This document shows, one piece after another, positions 31,673 to 40,894 of a stretch of DNA of 60,298 nt. A program made the translations under genes and the position numbers. Each line of letters starts with the position of its first letter. Within the stretch, counting starts at the first letter, position 1. A model generated the notes under the pieces. The model searched no databases. It saw nothing but the letters and a program-made list of their open reading frames with translations, and was not told the DNA's origin. The stretch is from Planktomarina sp. (GTDB lineage: Bacteria; Pseudomonadota; Alphaproteobacteria; Rhodobacterales; Rhodobacteraceae): assembly GCA_016780825.1 (NCBI GenBank), contig JADHLF010000010.1, positions 1-60,298 of the forward strand, written 5' to 3'.

Positions 31673-33389
31673 ATGGCGCCTGCCCAGGGGTTGATAATGC
31701 GGAAATATCCGCATGATTCTTCACCATTTTTCGCAAGATGTCTTCCTTGGGGCCAAAGGCTGTGATCTGGCCGCTTTCAATGACCATAAGCGTGTCGCAT
31801 TCTTGAATGGCCGCAGGGCGATGAGCGATGATGAGCACCGTATTGCCTTTGCGTTTGAAGCGCCGCACCGCAGCGTTGAGCGCGGCGACGCCCTCATTGT
31901 CCAAATTGGAATTGGGCTCGTCCAAAACCAAAAGGACCGGATCGCCAAACAGGGCACGCGCCAGGCCAATGCGCTGTGCTTGGCCACCAGAAAGTTGGCG
32001 CACATTCGTGTCAAATCCCTGAGGCAATTGGGTGATCATTTCAAAGGCGCCCGCATTGCGGGCCGCTGCGAAGAGCAGGTCTTGCGGCGCGCCAGTCTGA
32101 TATCTGGTGATATTTTCGGCCACAGTGCCGGGCAATAGCTGCATTTTTTGCGGCAAGTATCCAATGTATTGTCCCAGGTTGTCGGCGTCATAGGCAGCGA
32201 GGGCTGTTCCACCCAATTGCACGGTCCCATTGGCCAGCGGCAGCACACCCATGGCGGCCAGGGCCAGGGTGGATTTGCCCGATCCCGCGGCGCCGATGAT
32301 GCCGCAGGCACTGCCGGCTTGAAGGGAAAAGGAGGCCAGTTTTAAGGTGGCAATTTGTCCACCCGGCGGCACGATGGTGGCTTTTTGCATGCTGAGATGT
32401 GCCGCAGGGCGCGGCAAGGTGATAGGAGCGGGGCGGGCGGGTATCTGGCGGAGCGTGTCGCACAACCGTGCCCATCCCAGAAGCGCACGTTGCGGCACGA
32501 CCCAAGAGCCGATCAAGACCTCAAGAGGGCTGAGGAGGCGGCCAAAGAGAATAGAGGTGGCGATCATGCCGCCCGCGCTCAACTGATTTTGCAGGACCAG
32601 CCAAGCCCCTAGTCCGAGCATGGCCTATTGCAGTGCCATGCGTAGGGTTTTGATCATGGTCGTAAATAATCCAGCAATATCGCTGGCACGAAGCTGCGAG
32701 ACTTGCGCGGCCCATTGGAGTTGATGCTGCCGGGTGAGGGTGGAGCTCTGCATGCCCAGGGCGCGAATGAGCATTGCGCGGTTCAAATATTGCTGTGTCT
32801 GCACCTCCAGCTCTTCGGCGTGACGCATCGCGGCGGCAAAGGCCGATCGGCTGGCCCATTGATTTCCCAGCGACAGGCCAATGAGAGCCATCCCGCTGGC
32901 AAGGGTCATTGCGCCGAGCAAGGGATGAAACAGATAAATGCCGACAAAGAAAATCGGGATCCACGGCAGATCGTAGAGCGCAAGCAGGGCGGGTGACGCG
33001 ATGAATTTTTCAATAGATGTGAGATCTTTCAGTGCGGCTTGCGGCTCTTTGCAGGCTCCGGATTGGGCGCTCTGCAAGGCACTCCAGAACACCCGCTGAT
33101 CAAGCTGAGTCAAGAATCGCGCGGCTATTCGGGCCGTGATGCGGGCACGCGTATGGTCTAAGACGCCCATGACGCCATAGGCAAGTAAGGCCATCAGTGA
33201 CAAGGCCACGAGTGTTTGCACGGCGCCCGAGGGGAGAACGCGGTCATAGATGTGCAACATGTAAAGCGGGCCGGTCAGCAATAAGAGATTGACGAGAAAA
33301 CTAAAAATGCCCACGATCAAGAAAAGATGTAGGAAGCTTGCACGAACCTGTGCCAAGTCACATCTCTCATATTGATATTTCTCTGTCAT
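31662..33389 (-). pseudogene. Type I secretion ABC permease/ATPase (PrtD-like) with in-frame amber codon
   Basis: The frame from ATG 33389 to 31662 spans 576 codons, the normal length of a PrtD/HlyB-like exporter, but is interrupted by TAG at 32627-32625. The N-terminal 254 residues hold the transmembrane domain (FLVNLLLLTGPLYMLHIYDRV is the hallmark in two parts). After the stop, in the same frame, come the rest of that domain and the ATPase: Walker A GAAGSGKSTLALAA, LSGGQAQRIGLARALFG and LLVLDEPNSNLD. At the stop, relatives commonly have serine (ALQ-S-A), so TCG to TAG is a simple explanation. It would be non-functional unless re-initiated or suppressed. Confidence 0.85.
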
Positions 33390-33521
33390 GCCCTAAACCC
33401 TGTGATAAGTCGGCGCGATCGGCTGTAACCGGTTTGCCACAACTTATAAGGTCCGCATGCTTAACGTTTGCCCAATAGAGCACGAGAAACTATTAAGAAG
33501 CTCTAAATAAAAGGTGAGTCC

Positions 33522-34253
33522 ATGATCGAACGATTGTCAATTTTTGCGGTCGCATCTCTCGTGATGGTTGTTTCTGCCTGCAGCCCCCGTCAGGGTGCCG
33601 TGGCAGATGATCCGTTTGAGCGGGTGAATCGTGGCACCCATGCGTTTAACAAGGGCTTGGACCGCACGATCCTGTCGCCGCTGTCCAAGACCTATACGGA
33701 TGTCGTTCCCGATCCTGTGGAAAACAGTGTGTCAAATTTCGCGAGCAACCTGAGTTTGCCGGGGAAGGTTGTCAACAACCTGTTGCAACTGGATCTATCC
33801 TCTGCCACCCGCAATTCGGCAAGGTTTGTGCTCAACAGCACTGTCGGCCTGGCCGGTCTGTTCGATCCTTCCAAAAAAATTGGGCTGGTGGAAAAAGACA
33901 CGGATTTTGGCGAAACCCTACAAGGATGGGGCGTGGCCGAAGGGGTGTATTTGGAACTGCCTGTTTTCGGACCGTCAAACCTGCGCGACGGGTTGGCGCT
34001 CTTTGTCGATATGCTTCTTTTGGATCCGGCCGGTCAAATTCTAAAGCCGCCCGTTTCAGAGTACCGCACCGCGTCTAACATGGGTGCGATTTTACAAAAA
34101 AGACAAATTTATGGCGCCCAGATTGACGACGTTCTCTATGGGAGCGCCGACAGTTACGCCCAATCGCGGCTGGTTTATCTCCAAAGCCGTCGTTTTGAAT
34201 TGAAAGACATTGCCAACGATGCCTATATCGACCCCTATGCCGAATTTGAATAA
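33522..34253 (+). CDS. mlaA: MlaA (VacJ) family lipoprotein
   Basis: MlaA extracts misplaced phospholipids from the outer membrane outer leaflet and hands them to MlaC. The 243-residue protein has a lipoprotein signal (FAVASLVMVVSACSP, Cys20), then the VacJ hallmark DPFERVNRGTHAFNKGLDR, FASNLSLPGKVVNNLLQ, RFVLNSTVGLAGLFDPS, DFGETLQGWGV and LPVFGPSNLRDG. The next gene is mlaC, overlapping by 17 bases, which supports a lipid-transport operon. The MlaFEDB inner-membrane complex is not in the window. Confidence 0.94.
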   Translation: MIERLSIFAVASLVMVVSACSPRQGAVADDPFERVNRGTHAFNKGLDRTILSPLSKTYTDVVPDPVENSVSNFASNLSLPGKVVNNLLQLDLSSATRNSARFVLNSTVGLAGLFDPSKKIGLVEKDTDFGETLQGWGVAEGVYLELPVFGPSNLRDGLALFVDMLLLDPAGQILKPPVSEYRTASNMGAILQKRQIYGAQIDDVLYGSADSYAQSRLVYLQSRRFELKDIANDAYIDPYAEFE

Positions 34254-34842
34254 AACAATTATTGCCCGCCGGACCGTTTTAACGGGACTTGCGTCCTGCC
34301 TCGTGGCGGGCCCTGTCTTCGCTTTGGACAAGCGCACAGCGACCCTTTTGGTGGACCAACTGGTGGGGGAGATCAATGCCGCGATCGACTCGGGCATGTC
34401 TGAAACCAAGTTGATCGGCCGGTTTGAAGGCATTTTCGCCGAGTATGCCGATGTGAACATCATTGCCCGTTCAGCGCTTGGCCCCGCGGCCCGCACGGCC
34501 ACACCTGCGGAGTTGGAGGCCTATGTCGCGGCGTTTCGCGGATATATTGCTCGAAAATATGGCAAGAGGTTCCATGAATTTGTCGGTGGCAAAATCGTGG
34601 TGACCGGGACCAGTGATCGGGGCAAATTCTATGAGGTGATGGCCGTGACCGAGTTGCGCGGTTCTGCGCTCTTTGAAGTCGCCTTCCGAGTGTCCGACCG
34701 TTCGGGGCAGAATTTGTTTTTCGATATTATTATTGAAGGTATCAGCCTGTTATCCTCCGAGCGCGTAGAGATCGGTGCTCTGCTCGATGCGCGCAACGGC
34801 GATATTGCGAAATTGACCCGAGATTTGGCGCGCCTGGGCTAA
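34237..34842 (+). CDS. mlaC: MlaC family phospholipid-binding periplasmic protein
   Basis: A 201-residue protein of the MlaC/Ttg2D family, the periplasmic carrier of phospholipids between MlaA and the MlaFEDB complex. The N-terminus carries an export signal with a twin arginine (IARRTVLTGLASCLVAGP, cleavage likely after FA). The mature part has the family helix RSALGPAARTATPAELEAY, FRGYIARKYGKRFHEF and LFFDIIIEGISLLSSERVE. The start ATG at 34237 lies within the end of mlaA. A TTG upstream is rejected. Confidence 0.91.
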   Translation: MPNLNKTIIARRTVLTGLASCLVAGPVFALDKRTATLLVDQLVGEINAAIDSGMSETKLIGRFEGIFAEYADVNIIARSALGPAARTATPAELEAYVAAFRGYIARKYGKRFHEFVGGKIVVTGTSDRGKFYEVMAVTELRGSALFEVAFRVSDRSGQNLFFDIIIEGISLLSSERVEIGALLDARNGDIAKLTRDLARLG

Positions 34843-34857
34843 ACTGTCCCGCGTCCA

Positions 34858-34874
34858 AGGCCCGTTTGCGGCCT
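34858..34874. terminator. Short stem-loop between mlaC and the PBP gene
   Basis: AGGCC and GGCCT pair around a 7-base loop and are followed on the plus strand by AGTTTTG. It sits 16 bases after the mlaC stop and touches the stop of the convergent PBP gene. It is a modest terminator candidate. Confidence 0.35.
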
Positions 34875-37008
34875 AGTTTTGCCTTGAGAAAAGTCCGAAA
34901 AGAAGCTGCGTGAGGGATTTTGCTTCAGGCTTTTCTGAAGAACCGTCGATCGGTGAGCGCCCAGCGTCCGGCGGGATGCGATCGCGCAACATGGGCAGGG
35001 GCCCAGGTCTGGCTTGTTCTATTATGGCCAGCATGGTTTCGCGCCAAATATCAGCCGGGATACTGCCGCCAGTCACGCCTTTGAGCGGTCGGTTGTCATC
35101 ATAGCCCATCCACACGCCAATGACGAAATCCGAGGTGAACCCGATAAACCAAGCATCCCGCGCCGCCTGGGTCGTACCGGTTTTGCCCGCAATTTCAATG
35201 CCGTCAACCTGTGCGCGCTGTCCGGTGCCGGTTTGGATGACCTCATGCATCATATAGGTGAGTTCCTCGGCGGTTTGGGTGCGGATGACCCGTTCGCCAA
35301 TGCCACCTGTGCGGCCCGCCAGGGGCTCACTTTCTCCCAAGAGCCTTAGTGACGTGATGCCATAGGGTTGAACTGATGTGCCGCCGTTGAGGATGCCCGC
35401 ATAGGCGCCGGTCATTTCGATCAGGGTGCTTTCAGAGCTGCCAAGGGCCAGTGCAGGGCCATCTGCCAACGCATCTTGCAAACCGAAATCCCAGGCAATC
35501 TTGCGAACGATATCGCGGCCAATGTGTTCGGAAATCTTCACGGCTGGAATATTGAGCGATTGGGCCAAGGCCTCGGTATAACTCACCTCTCCGGCGAAAC
35601 TATTGTTGTAGTTGGATGGGCTCCAAGCCCCCGACCCGGGGATATTGAGGGTGATCGGCTCATCGCGGATGCGATCAAAGGGCGTATGGCCAAGCTCAAG
35701 CGCTGCGGCATAGACGAATGGTTTGAAGGCCGATCCGGTTTGTCGCCGCGCCTGGGTGGCGCGGTTGAACGCCCCGGTCGTGCGCGTGTCGCGCCCGCCG
35801 ATCATGGCCCGAACGGCGCCCTCTTTGGTCATCACCACAACAGCGACTTCTGCCTGTGAGGTCTTTGAAACTTTGTCATCGAACACCCGGCGCACGGCCT
35901 GCTCGGTTGCGAGTTGAATGGTTCGATCCAATGTGGTTTGGATCAGCACATCTTCAGTGGTGTTGCGGGTGAAATACCTTGGACCTGTCGTCATGATCCA
36001 ATCTGCAAAATATCCTCCCGCGCGGGCGGTGGCCGCAGGGCTGAGGGTTGCGGGATTGGCCATTGCGAAGCTGGCCTCGGCCGAAGAGAGATAATTTTCC
36101 CGCTGCATGAGGCCAAGGACCACTTCCCCACGGGCTTGAGCGCCGGTCAGGTTATGGGTCGGCGCCAGTCGGGATGGGGCCTTGAGCAATCCGGCCAACA
36201 TGGCCGCCTCCGCTGCATTCACCTGATTGGCAGATTTTCCGAAATACCTTTGAGCTGCGGCCTCAAAGCCGCGTGCCCCGGCGCCCAATGAGACGCGATT
36301 GAGGTAGATTGTTAGGATCTCATCTTTGGAGTACCGCAGCTCCATCGCAAATGCGAAGCTTGCCTCTTTGATTTTGCGCCAGAGCGTGGTGCGGCGGCAT
36401 TGCCGTTCATATTCACGCTCAGAGGGCCATTCCTCCGTGTCGAAACTAACGCCCAGGCAAAGCAGCTTTGCGGTTTGTTGGGTGATGGTTGAGCCGCCAT
36501 GACCGGACAAAGGCCCCCGCCCTTCACTCAGGTTGATCCGCATGGCAGAGGCCATGCCACGGGGGCTGATGCCAAAATGGCGATAAAAGCGCCGATCTTC
36601 TGTGGCTACGACCGCGGCTTTCAAAAATGGTGAGATCGTTTGCGCGGTGATCATGCCGCCAAATTGATCGCCGCGCCATGCGAAGACAGCGCCATTGCGG
36701 TCCATAAGCGTGACCGACCCGGCGGCGCGCCCGTCGACCAGCGCATTGGCTTCGGGCAGGGTTGACGCGAAATAGGCCACGCCCAAGCTGAACAGCAAAC
36801 ACACCACCAACCCAAGCCGCCAGATGAGCGCCCAGAGCATACGAAAGGGCAGCAGAAAGGCGCGCCAAAGCAGGAGGCGGAGCTGTCCAAACCATCCCTT
36901 TGAGGGAGGCTTTTGCCGGGGTTGCCCCGGTCTTGGATTTTGGGCGGGCGGCGGTCCTCTGCGATCTGCAACGAGGGGCTTGCCTGGCCCTGAATGTTTC
37001 TTTGCCAT
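34873..37008 (-). CDS. Class A penicillin-binding protein (transglycosylase/transpeptidase)
   Basis: A 711-residue bifunctional peptidoglycan synthase. After a basic proline-rich cytoplasmic tail (residues 1-45) and a membrane helix (about 55-80), the glycosyltransferase 51 domain follows with TEDRRFYRHFG (catalytic glutamate 137) and GGSTITQQTAK. The transpeptidase domain has the S-x-x-K box SAFK at 426-429, S-L-N at 484-486 and KTGT at 609-612. It polymerises and cross-links murein on the periplasmic side. It resembles PBP1A/2D-type proteins. Which paralogue it is cannot be fixed from one gene. Confidence 0.93.
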   Translation of the reverse strand: MAKKHSGPGKPLVADRRGPPPAQNPRPGQPRQKPPSKGWFGQLRLLLWRAFLLPFRMLWALIWRLGLVVCLLFSLGVAYFASTLPEANALVDGRAAGSVTLMDRNGAVFAWRGDQFGGMITAQTISPFLKAAVVATEDRRFYRHFGISPRGMASAMRINLSEGRGPLSGHGGSTITQQTAKLLCLGVSFDTEEWPSEREYERQCRRTTLWRKIKEASFAFAMELRYSKDEILTIYLNRVSLGAGARGFEAAAQRYFGKSANQVNAAEAAMLAGLLKAPSRLAPTHNLTGAQARGEVVLGLMQRENYLSSAEASFAMANPATLSPAATARAGGYFADWIMTTGPRYFTRNTTEDVLIQTTLDRTIQLATEQAVRRVFDDKVSKTSQAEVAVVVMTKEGAVRAMIGGRDTRTTGAFNRATQARRQTGSAFKPFVYAAALELGHTPFDRIRDEPITLNIPGSGAWSPSNYNNSFAGEVSYTEALAQSLNIPAVKISEHIGRDIVRKIAWDFGLQDALADGPALALGSSESTLIEMTGAYAGILNGGTSVQPYGITSLRLLGESEPLAGRTGGIGERVIRTQTAEELTYMMHEVIQTGTGQRAQVDGIEIAGKTGTTQAARDAWFIGFTSDFVIGVWMGYDDNRPLKGVTGGSIPADIWRETMLAIIEQARPGPLPMLRDRIPPDAGRSPIDGSSEKPEAKSLTQLLFGLFSRQN

Positions 37009-37146
37009 ATGCCTGTTCGGTATTTGCTCTTTTGACGCAGTTTACTGCGCTGGAATGACTTTGTTGAGCCCAGTTTGACACGTTCCGCGATCATTGACCA
37101 TCGTCGGTTGTCTTGGCTCTAAATGAGGCTTGGTCACGCGGATGTC

Positions 37147-37166
37147 TGGCGGGAGTATTCCCGCCA
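37147..37166 (-). terminator. Hairpin downstream of the aminotransferase gene
   Basis: TGGCGGGA and TCCCGCCA form an 8-bp perfect stem with a 4-base loop, 23 bases after the aminotransferase stop on the minus strand. No T-run follows, so termination is likely weak or the hairpin only protects the mRNA end. Confidence 0.45.
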
Positions 37167-37188
37167 AAACTGCGCCATTTACCGACGT

Positions 37189-38373
37189 TTACTTGAGCGC
37201 CGTGGCCAAAGCCTGTGCTAAAATCGGTACGGTATGCGCGTTGAGCCCGGCAATATTGATCCGGCTGTCACCGACCATATACACGCCATTCTGTGCACGC
37301 ATGGTTTCGACCACATCAGGAGAAACCCCCAGGCGCGAGAACATACCGCGATGTTTTGCGATGAAATCGAAACGGTCAGAATTTGTCCTTTGGCGCAGCT
37401 CATCGGCCAGCTGTTGACGCAGATTGAGCATGCTCAGGCGCGTGTCCTCCAGCTCGCTGGCCCAGGTGCTGCGCAGCCCGGGATCGGCCAAAATCATCGT
37501 CACCAGCCGCGCGCCATGGTCGGGTGGAAAGGAGAAGTTTTGCCGGTTCAAAAAGGCCATATTGCCCTGGGTTAACGCCTGAAGGGAGGCGCTTGGGGAG
37601 ATGGCCATCAAAATCCCAGTGCGCTCACGGTAGATTCCAAAATTCTTTGAGCAGCTGGCGGCAATCAAGCATTCGGGCAATTGGCTGGCAATTTTGCGGG
37701 TGAAGCGCGCATCCTCTTCGAGCCCGTCGCCAAAGCCTTGATAGGCGATGTCAACGAATGGAATTGCGCCATTGGCCGCAAGAGCTGCGATGATCTGATC
37801 TTCTTGCTCGTCGCTCAGGTTTGCGCCGGTTGGATTGTGGCAGCACCCATGCAGCAGGACGATATCACCGGCGGGAATGGCTTTGATATCCGCCAACATG
37901 GCGTCAAAATCCACATCCCCCGTTTGAGAGTCAAAATAGCGATATTCTGCCAGGGGCATGCCAAGATATTTGACGATGGAAGGGTGGTTGGGCCAAGTCG
38001 GATTGGACAGCCAGACCGTCGCCCCCGGAGCTGCGATTTTCACCAGCTCGAGAGCTTGGCGCACCGCTCCCGTGCCGCCGGGCGTGGCGACGGCCGAGAG
38101 GCGATCTTCGGCCACTGCTCCACCCAGCACCAGATCTATCATCGCTGCGGAAAATGCAGGATCCCCGGCCAGACCGACATAGGCTTTGGTCTCTTGGGTT
38201 TTCCACAAGAGCTCTTCGGCGGATTTGATCGCGCGCATCACGGGGGTTGCGCCTGTGGCGTCCTTATAAACCCCCACACCAAGATCGATCTTGGCCTCCC
38301 TCGGATCGGCACGATAAGCGGCCATGAGGGCCAAGATTTTGTCTTGCGGTTGGGCGGTTAGGTTGCTGAGCAT
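37189..38373 (-). CDS. Aromatic/aspartate amino acid aminotransferase (class I)
   Basis: A 394-residue PLP-dependent aminotransferase of the TyrB/AspC type. It contains KIDLGVGVYKDATGATPV, TPGGTGAVRQALEL, LSNPTWPNHPSI, LLHGCCHNPTGANLS (PLP-contacting N), the PFVDIAYQGFGDGLEEDA segment and the lysine in AASCSKNFGIYRERTG that forms the Schiff base. SRINIAGL near the end carries the substrate-carboxylate arginine. It would transfer amino groups between aspartate or aromatic amino acids and 2-oxoglutarate. It shares one base with the stop of the sulfurtransferase gene upstream, so the two are coupled. Confidence 0.93.
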   Translation of the reverse strand: MLSNLTAQPQDKILALMAAYRADPREAKIDLGVGVYKDATGATPVMRAIKSAEELLWKTQETKAYVGLAGDPAFSAAMIDLVLGGAVAEDRLSAVATPGGTGAVRQALELVKIAAPGATVWLSNPTWPNHPSIVKYLGMPLAEYRYFDSQTGDVDFDAMLADIKAIPAGDIVLLHGCCHNPTGANLSDEQEDQIIAALAANGAIPFVDIAYQGFGDGLEEDARFTRKIASQLPECLIAASCSKNFGIYRERTGILMAISPSASLQALTQGNMAFLNRQNFSFPPDHGARLVTMILADPGLRSTWASELEDTRLSMLNLRQQLADELRQRTNSDRFDFIAKHRGMFSRLGVSPDVVETMRAQNGVYMVGDSRINIAGLNAHTVPILAQALATALK

Positions 38374-39230
38374 CAGCTATCTCCAGTGGCGACATTGAGG
38401 GTTGGGAACTGGCCCCATTCGGTCCAACTTCCGTCATAAAGCGCGTGATCGGTCTTGCCGATGCGTTCGAGAGCCAGCGATAGCACGGCAGCAGTGACAC
38501 CAGATCCGCAGGTTGTGATTGCAGGCTTTGACAAATCGACGCCAGCCTTGCGAAACTCTTCGCTCAGCTCGGCTGTGGTTTTCATCGTATGATCGCCGTT
38601 GAGCACTTGGGTGAAGGGTAGATTTTTTGAGCCGGGAATATGGCCAGCCCGCAGGCCTGGGCGCGGCTCGGGCGCATCCCCGCGAAAGCGTGCGGCGGCG
38701 CGGGCGTCAATGATCTCATGATCCCGCAATTTGGCGGCATGGGCGACCTGTGTGACGTCGCGCACCATATGGGCGCGCGGTTGCACGGTCATGTGGCGAT
38801 CACGAATGATCGGGGCGCCTGTGTCCAGCGGATTGCCATCTGCAATCCATTTCGGCAGGCCGCCATCCAGCACGGCAATTGAGTCATGTCCCATCAAGCG
38901 AAAGAGCCACCAGACCCGCGCGGCGGAAAACAGGCCCCTAGAATCATAGACCACAATTTGATGCCCATCTCCAACGCCCAAGGCGCGCACGCGCGACAGG
39001 AATTTTTCAACCGGTGGCACCATATGCGGCAGGCTGGAGCGGTGATCGGAAATATCATCGATATCAAAAAACCGCGCGCCCGGAATATGGCCGGTTTCAA
39101 ATTCAGCGAAAGCGTTGCGGTCTTCATTTGGCAAATGCCAACTGGCATCCAGAACGCGCAGGTCGGGATGTTTCAAATTGTTCTTGAGCCATTGTGTCGA
39201 GACAAGTGTCTTAGGATCGTCTTGTGCCAT
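38373..39230 (-). CDS. sseA: 3-mercaptopyruvate sulfurtransferase
   Basis: A 285-residue protein with two rhodanese domains. The N-terminal domain is structural (FETGHIPGARFFDID). The C-terminal domain has the active-site loop TTCGSGVTAAVLSLAL, where C-G-S-G-V-T marks mercaptopyruvate rather than thiosulfate sulfurtransferases. It moves sulfur from 3-mercaptopyruvate to thiol acceptors or cyanide. Coupling with an aspartate/aromatic aminotransferase is meaningful, since transamination of cysteine gives 3-mercaptopyruvate. That link is inference. Confidence 0.92.
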   Translation of the reverse strand: MAQDDPKTLVSTQWLKNNLKHPDLRVLDASWHLPNEDRNAFAEFETGHIPGARFFDIDDISDHRSSLPHMVPPVEKFLSRVRALGVGDGHQIVVYDSRGLFSAARVWWLFRLMGHDSIAVLDGGLPKWIADGNPLDTGAPIIRDRHMTVQPRAHMVRDVTQVAHAAKLRDHEIIDARAAARFRGDAPEPRPGLRAGHIPGSKNLPFTQVLNGDHTMKTTAELSEEFRKAGVDLSKPAITTCGSGVTAAVLSLALERIGKTDHALYDGSWTEWGQFPTLNVATGDS

Positions 39231-39320
39231 ACAGCGCCCCCCTTGGGATGGCTTTGGATTTAACGGCAGCAGAGTAACAAAACAAGAGGGGCAAGGCCTA
39301 TAGTTTGCAGCCGCGGCGCT

Positions 39321-39797
39321 TTAGCCGCCTTGCTTCAAGAGACGTTGTTTTTGCCGGCCCCAGTCGCGTTTGGCCTCTGAGGCGCGTTTGTCATGATTCT
39401 TTTTGCCCTTGGCGATGCCCAATTTGATTTTCACCCTGCCCACATGGTTGAAATACATCACCAATGGCACGAGCGTCATGCCTTCGCGTTGCGTGGCATT
39501 CCAAAGCCGCGACAGCTCGCGTTTTGAAACCAGTAATTTGCGACGACGCTTTTCCAGATGACCCCAAGTCTGCGCTTGCTCGTAGGGGGCAATATAGGAG
39601 TTCACCAACCACAGCTCCCCCTCTTCAACCGCCGCATAGCTTTCAGCGATGTTGCCAGATTTCTCCCGCAGAGACTTCACCTCAGACCCCATGAGCATGA
39701 CGCCGCATTCGATATCGTTTTCAATCGCATAGTCATAGCGCGCGCGGCGGTATTCAGCGATGATTCGATAATTGGGATCTGATTTCGTTTGGGCCAT
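39321..39797 (-). CDS. smpB: SsrA-binding protein SmpB
   Basis: SmpB binds tmRNA and delivers it to stalled ribosomes. The 158-residue protein has RRARYDYAIENDIECGVMLMGSEVKSLR (in two adjoining blocks), AESYAAVEEGELWLVNSYI, HLEKRRRKLLVSKREL, VPLVMYFNHVGRVKIKLGIA and the basic C-terminal tail KKNHDKRASEAKRDW. The length is typical. The tmRNA gene is not in this window. It lies between sseA and dapA on the same strand. Confidence 0.96.
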   Translation of the reverse strand: MAQTKSDPNYRIIAEYRRARYDYAIENDIECGVMLMGSEVKSLREKSGNIAESYAAVEEGELWLVNSYIAPYEQAQTWGHLEKRRRKLLVSKRELSRLWNATQREGMTLVPLVMYFNHVGRVKIKLGIAKGKKNHDKRASEAKRDWGRQKQRLLKQGG

Positions 39798-39864
39798 GAT
39801 GCCGCCTATATAGGTGGGGCAGATCGGCTTGCCAATGGGCAGGCCGCGTAATGCGCAAGCAGAC

Positions 39865-39892
39865 GCCCCAAACCAGGTTAATGGCTTGGGGC
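39865..39892 (-). terminator. Hairpin downstream of dapA
   Basis: GCCCCAA-A-CCA and TGG-C-TTGGGGC pair (10 base pairs with one A-C mismatch) around a 6-base loop, 8 bases after the dapA stop. A T-run is lacking. It probably ends or stabilises the dapA message before smpB. Confidence 0.5.
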
Positions 39893-39899
39893 AGTGGGT

Positions 39900-40772
39900 T
39901 TAGGTAATCAATCCAGCATGGCGCAGGGCGGCGTCCATGGCGGATTTGGCGGTATCGCTCAAACCAACCAAGGGTGAGCGCACCTCTTGGGTGCACAGCC
40001 CCAGCTTGGACAGACCGTATTTGGCGCTGACCAGACCGGGTTCTTGGAATGTGGCGAGGTGCAGCGGCATCAACTTATCGGTAATTTTGAGCGCGGTGGC
40101 ATAATCGCCAGCCAAAGTGGCCTCTTGCATTTGTGCGCAAAGCGCCGGGGCCATATTGGCCGTCACTGAGATACACCCGATGCCGCCATGGGCGTTGAAC
40201 CCCAGAGCCGTTGCATCTTCACCAGAGAGTTGAACAAAATCTTCACCGCAGGTAAGGCGCTGTTTTGGAACACGAGACAGATCGCCCGTGGCATCTTTGA
40301 CGCCAATGATATGTTTGTGAGCGGCCAGCTCACCCATGGTTTCCACACTCATATCCACCGCGGAGCGGCCGGGGATATTGTAGATGATGATATCCATGCC
40401 GCAGTCGGCCGCGGCTAGAAAATGTGCCTTCAATCCGGCCTGCGTGGGTTTGTTGTAATAGGGCGTCACCACCAAAGCGGCGGTCGCGCCGGCCTCTTTG
40501 GCCGCTCTGACCAGGCGCACGGTTTCGGCCGTATTGTTGGAGCCTGCACCGGCAATCACGGGAACCCGTCCGGCCGCTTGTGCAACCACAACTTCCACAA
40601 CCATGTCATGTTCTTCATGGGTCAAGGTCGGGCTTTCACCGGTTGTGCCGACGGGCACCAACCCATGGCTGCCTTGGTCAATATGCCAATCGACCAGCTT
40701 CTTGAGCGCATCGACATCCACTTTGCCGTTTGCAAACGGCGTGACAAGTGCAGGCAGAGATCCTGTAATCAT
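39900..40772 (-). CDS. dapA: 4-hydroxy-tetrahydrodipicolinate synthase
   Basis: DapA condenses pyruvate with aspartate semialdehyde in the lysine/diaminopimelate pathway. The 290-residue TIM-barrel enzyme has the family segments MITGSLPALVTPFANGKVD, GTTGESPTLTHEEH, AGAGSNNTAETV, YYNKPTQAGLKAHF, IYNIPGRSAVDM (catalytic tyrosine) and GVKDATGDLSR (Schiff-base lysine). The ATG at 40772 is chosen because AAGGA precedes it. The longer frame starts eight codons earlier without support. Confidence 0.96.
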   Translation of the reverse strand: MITGSLPALVTPFANGKVDVDALKKLVDWHIDQGSHGLVPVGTTGESPTLTHEEHDMVVEVVVAQAAGRVPVIAGAGSNNTAETVRLVRAAKEAGATAALVVTPYYNKPTQAGLKAHFLAAADCGMDIIIYNIPGRSAVDMSVETMGELAAHKHIIGVKDATGDLSRVPKQRLTCGEDFVQLSGEDATALGFNAHGGIGCISVTANMAPALCAQMQEATLAGDYATALKITDKLMPLHLATFQEPGLVSAKYGLSKLGLCTQEVRSPLVGLSDTAKSAMDAALRHAGLIT

Positions 40773-40894
40773 AGCGCTTCCTTTCATCTGGGGCATGAGT
40801 GCCCGGGCAGTCGTCGGCGGACACTAGCTTGCCGCATCGGATTTGCCAAGATTTGCGATTGAAAGTTTTTGCCCCAGAGCGCAAGTTGGCAGAC

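Noticed and set aside
32621..32630. Amber codon read as a recoded amino acid (for example pyrrolysine)
   Set aside because: Nothing in the window supports recoding, TAG is used as an ordinary stop by many genes here, and the partner gene is frameshifted too.
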